Positions 5,500 to 7,178 of a stretch of DNA of 7,178 bases are shown piece by piece. Numbering within the stretch: position 1 is the stretch's first letter; every line of letters starts with the position of its first letter. The position numbers and the translations under genes were made by a program. This DNA is from Pseudomonadota bacterium (GTDB lineage Bacteria > SAR324 > NAC60-12): the NCBI GenBank assembly GCA_014381795.1, contig JACNKY010000160.1, forward strand, positions 1-7,178, written 5' to 3'. The notes beneath the pieces are model-generated. The model was given only the letters and a program-made list of their open reading frames with translations, was not told the origin of the DNA and did not search any database.

Positions 5500-6501
5500 T
5501 CAGTCTACCTTCGTATTCTTTTTGAGGGAAAATTGAAGCCACCAGCGGTCCAAAGCCACCAGCATTCCGTCAATACCTCCGCGTGCGAAAATGACTATCA
5601 GCCCCAGCATTGGGCCAAAAAACAATTGCCAATATTCGGTAATACCTGATAGCAGTTCTTCCAGTAGAAGAAAAGCTACTGCACCAATCACTGGGCCAAA
5701 AAGTGTTCCTATTCCTCCCAATACTGTCATAATGATCAAATCACCAGAGCGCGTCCAGTGCATAACGGCAGGACTAACGAAATCAGTCTGATTGGAAGAT
5801 AAAACTCCGGCTAATCCGCAAATTGCTCCAGCGATCACAAAAGCCACCAGGCGGTAGCGAAGAACAGGAAAGCCAATAGATTTCATTCTTTGTTCATTAG
5901 ACTTTGTTCCGCGTAAAGTCATGCCGAAACGTGAATTTGTTAAACGGTGGGAAAGGTACAAACTTGCCAGTAAAAAAGCAAAGTTGAGATAATAGAGAGA
6001 GTTGTCATTTGAGAGGTCGAGTAAACCTGAGAAATCACTGCGCATATAAAGACTTAATCCGTCATCACCGCCGTAGTTTTCACTACCGACTGCAATAAAA
6101 TAAAACATCTGAGAAAACGCCAGCGTAATCATAATGAAATAAACTCCGTGCGTCCGCAAAGAAATAGCTCCAATAACCAGCCCTGCCAGGGCAGAAACTG
6201 CTACGGCAATGCTCAAGTGAGCGAAACCGTTACCCATCCACTCCACACCGTCTTCAACCGCGTGAAAAGTACCAATTCCGACAACGTATGAACCAATTCC
6301 GAGGTAAACAGCATGTCCAAAACTTACCATTCCTCCAAAGCCTAAAATAAGATTTAGACTTACTGCTCCAATTGAAAGAATCAACATGCGTGAAAACAAG
6401 ACAGTGTAGAAAGGTTCATCGATACTGTCAGCGATTAATGGGACAGCGCCTAAAGCAAGCATCAATAGTGTGATAATGTAGATACGGGGAGAGAATTTCA
6501 T
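5500..6501 (-). CDS. livM: Branched-chain amino acid type ABC transporter, permease LivM
   Basis: This 333-residue inner-membrane protein is one half of the permease heterodimer with LivH. Many hydrophobic segments are visible, the first at about residues 7-24. The conserved stretch LNLILGFGGMVSFGHA (49-64) and its continuation LGIGSYVVGIGT are typical of LivM. Also characteristic are ISLRTHGVYFIMITLAFSQM, the GGDDGLS loop, GIGTLFGPVIGA towards the C-terminus (about 260-275) and an end rich in Lys. The stretch TNSRFGMTLRGTKSNEQRMKSIG is the cytoplasmic loop expected to contact the ATPases. The start ATG (6501-6499) directly abuts the livH stop (TAG, 6504-6502), with GGGAG as the ribosome site. 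The length fits the family. Confidence 0.93.
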   Translation of the reverse strand: MKFSPRIYIITLLMLALGAVPLIADSIDEPFYTVLFSRMLILSIGAVSLNLILGFGGMVSFGHAVYLGIGSYVVGIGTFHAVEDGVEWMGNGFAHLSIAVAVSALAGLVIGAISLRTHGVYFIMITLAFSQMFYFIAVGSENYGGDDGLSLYMRSDFSGLLDLSNDNSLYYLNFAFLLASLYLSHRLTNSRFGMTLRGTKSNEQRMKSIGFPVLRYRLVAFVIAGAICGLAGVLSSNQTDFVSPAVMHWTRSGDLIIMTVLGGIGTLFGPVIGAVAFLLLEELLSGITEYWQLFFGPMLGLIVIFARGGIDGMLVALDRWWLQFSLKKNTKVD

Positions 6502-7178
6502 CTACGCTCCCTTAGGCGGGAAAAGTCCCTGAGGCTTAATTGCCAGAATGAGAGCCATCAAAATATAAATCAGCATTGATGAAATGGCGGGAGCAGCCGT
6601 GTCTGCAATATCGTTGGACACAAAAAGTCCTAAAATATCAGGTAGAAAAGAACGGCCGACTGTATCTATAAAACCTACTATCAGAGCTGCTACAAATGCT
6701 CCACGAATAGACCCGACTCCACCAATTACAATTACCACAAAAGTAATAATCAATATCCCTTCACCCATCCCAATTTCTACGGTCATTATCGGGGCGGCCA
6801 TCATTCCTGCTAAACCGGCGAGTGCTGCTCCAAGTCCAAAGACTAAAGTGTACAGCAGGTTGATGTTTACTCCGAGTGCACTCACCATTTGACGATTACT
6901 GGCTCCCGCACGGATCAGCATCCCAATTTTTGTCTTCGAAACTAGCAGATAAAGTAAAAAGGCCACCATGATTCCTACCGCAATAATAACCAGTCTAAAT
7001 GCAGGATAACGAATACCGAAAAATAGTTCAACACTACCGCTGAGCAACTCAGGAAGTGGAATGTCGAGACCGATAGGCCCCCAGATAAGTCTGACAAATT
7101 CATTGAAAAAAAGAATTAGACCAAAGGTCGCCAGGACTTGATCAAGGTGACTGCGTGTATAAAGTGTACGTAAGGCGA
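6502..7178 (-). CDS. livH: Branched-chain amino acid type ABC transporter, permease LivH, N-terminus beyond the right edge
   Basis: The open frame continues from the right edge, so the true start lies outside; the internal TTG at 7047-7045 is not the start. About 224 residues are visible, including SHLDQVLATFGLILFFNEFVR near the edge, which is typical LivH sequence. Several transmembrane segments follow, then LIRAGASNRQMVSALGV, the cytoplasmic loop that engages the ATPase in this family. Then come AGLAGMM and VIGGVGSIRGAFVAALIVGF, both LivH landmarks, and an end KPQGLFPPKGA. It is the partner of LivM in the membrane channel. The stop abuts the livM start with no gap, so the two are co-translated. 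A gene for the substrate-binding protein is expected further out but is not visible. Confidence 0.92.
   Translation of the reverse strand, partial: ALRTLYTRSHLDQVLATFGLILFFNEFVRLIWGPIGLDIPLPELLSGSVELFFGIRYPAFRLVIIAVGIMVAFLLYLLVSKTKIGMLIRAGASNRQMVSALGVNINLLYTLVFGLGAALAGLAGMMAAPIMTVEIGMGEGILIITFVVIVIGGVGSIRGAFVAALIVGFIDTVGRSFLPDILGLFVSNDIADTAAPAISSMLIYILMALILAIKPQGLFPPKGA

Noticed and set aside
6584..6892. Plus-strand frame opposite livH
   Set aside because: Low-complexity composition (Ile/Pro/Thr/Ala rich) and antisense to a conserved membrane protein: a shadow.

Overview
The window is AT-rich DNA of a flagellated, Gram-negative-type bacterium. It carries, from left to right: the 5' end of a class II (adenosylcobalamin-dependent) ribonucleotide reductase gene on the minus strand; a 499-base divergent intergenic region rich in dyads; a HemW-like radical SAM gene and a flagellin gene on the plus strand; and, converging on the flagellin gene, the end of a LivH-LivM-LivG-LivF branched-chain amino acid type ABC transporter operon on the minus strand. 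The flagellin carries a 'DGPA' variant where the common 'DDAAG' motif usually lies. With the NrdJ type, this suggests a proteobacterial or SAR324/deltaproteobacteria-like lineage. That placement is inference and was not tested by a search. All genes except nrdJ and livH, which run off the edges, are complete, and no frameshift was seen.

Region by region. Bases 1-532 (minus) encode the first 177 residues of NrdJ; a near-consensus sigma70-type promoter lies just upstream (554-582). Bases 533-1031 contain no convincing gene. They hold two copies of a 28-bp dyad, TATGCAATA-N10-TATTGCATA, starting 209 bp apart (one perfect, one with a single arm mismatch). Between the copies are a 36-nt hairpin and a third dyad with the same 10-base spacer. 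Bases 1032-2240 encode the HemW-like protein. A perfectly spaced sigma28 (FliA) promoter at 2286-2312 then drives flagellin (2400-4007). Two tandem hairpins (4013-4056) fill the short gap between flagellin and livF.

The liv genes (7178 to 4058, minus) are tightly packed: livH stop next to livM start, 1 nt between livM and livG, and an 8-nt livG/livF overlap. They would be translated from one message. The permeases LivH and LivM form the membrane channel, and LivG and LivF are the ATPases. A periplasmic substrate-binding protein gene is expected outside the window, since none lies in it.

I saw no mobile element, CRISPR array, rRNA or tRNA. The gene content is mostly conserved housekeeping, motility and transport. 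The least explained sequence is the paired dyad system between nrdJ and hemW.
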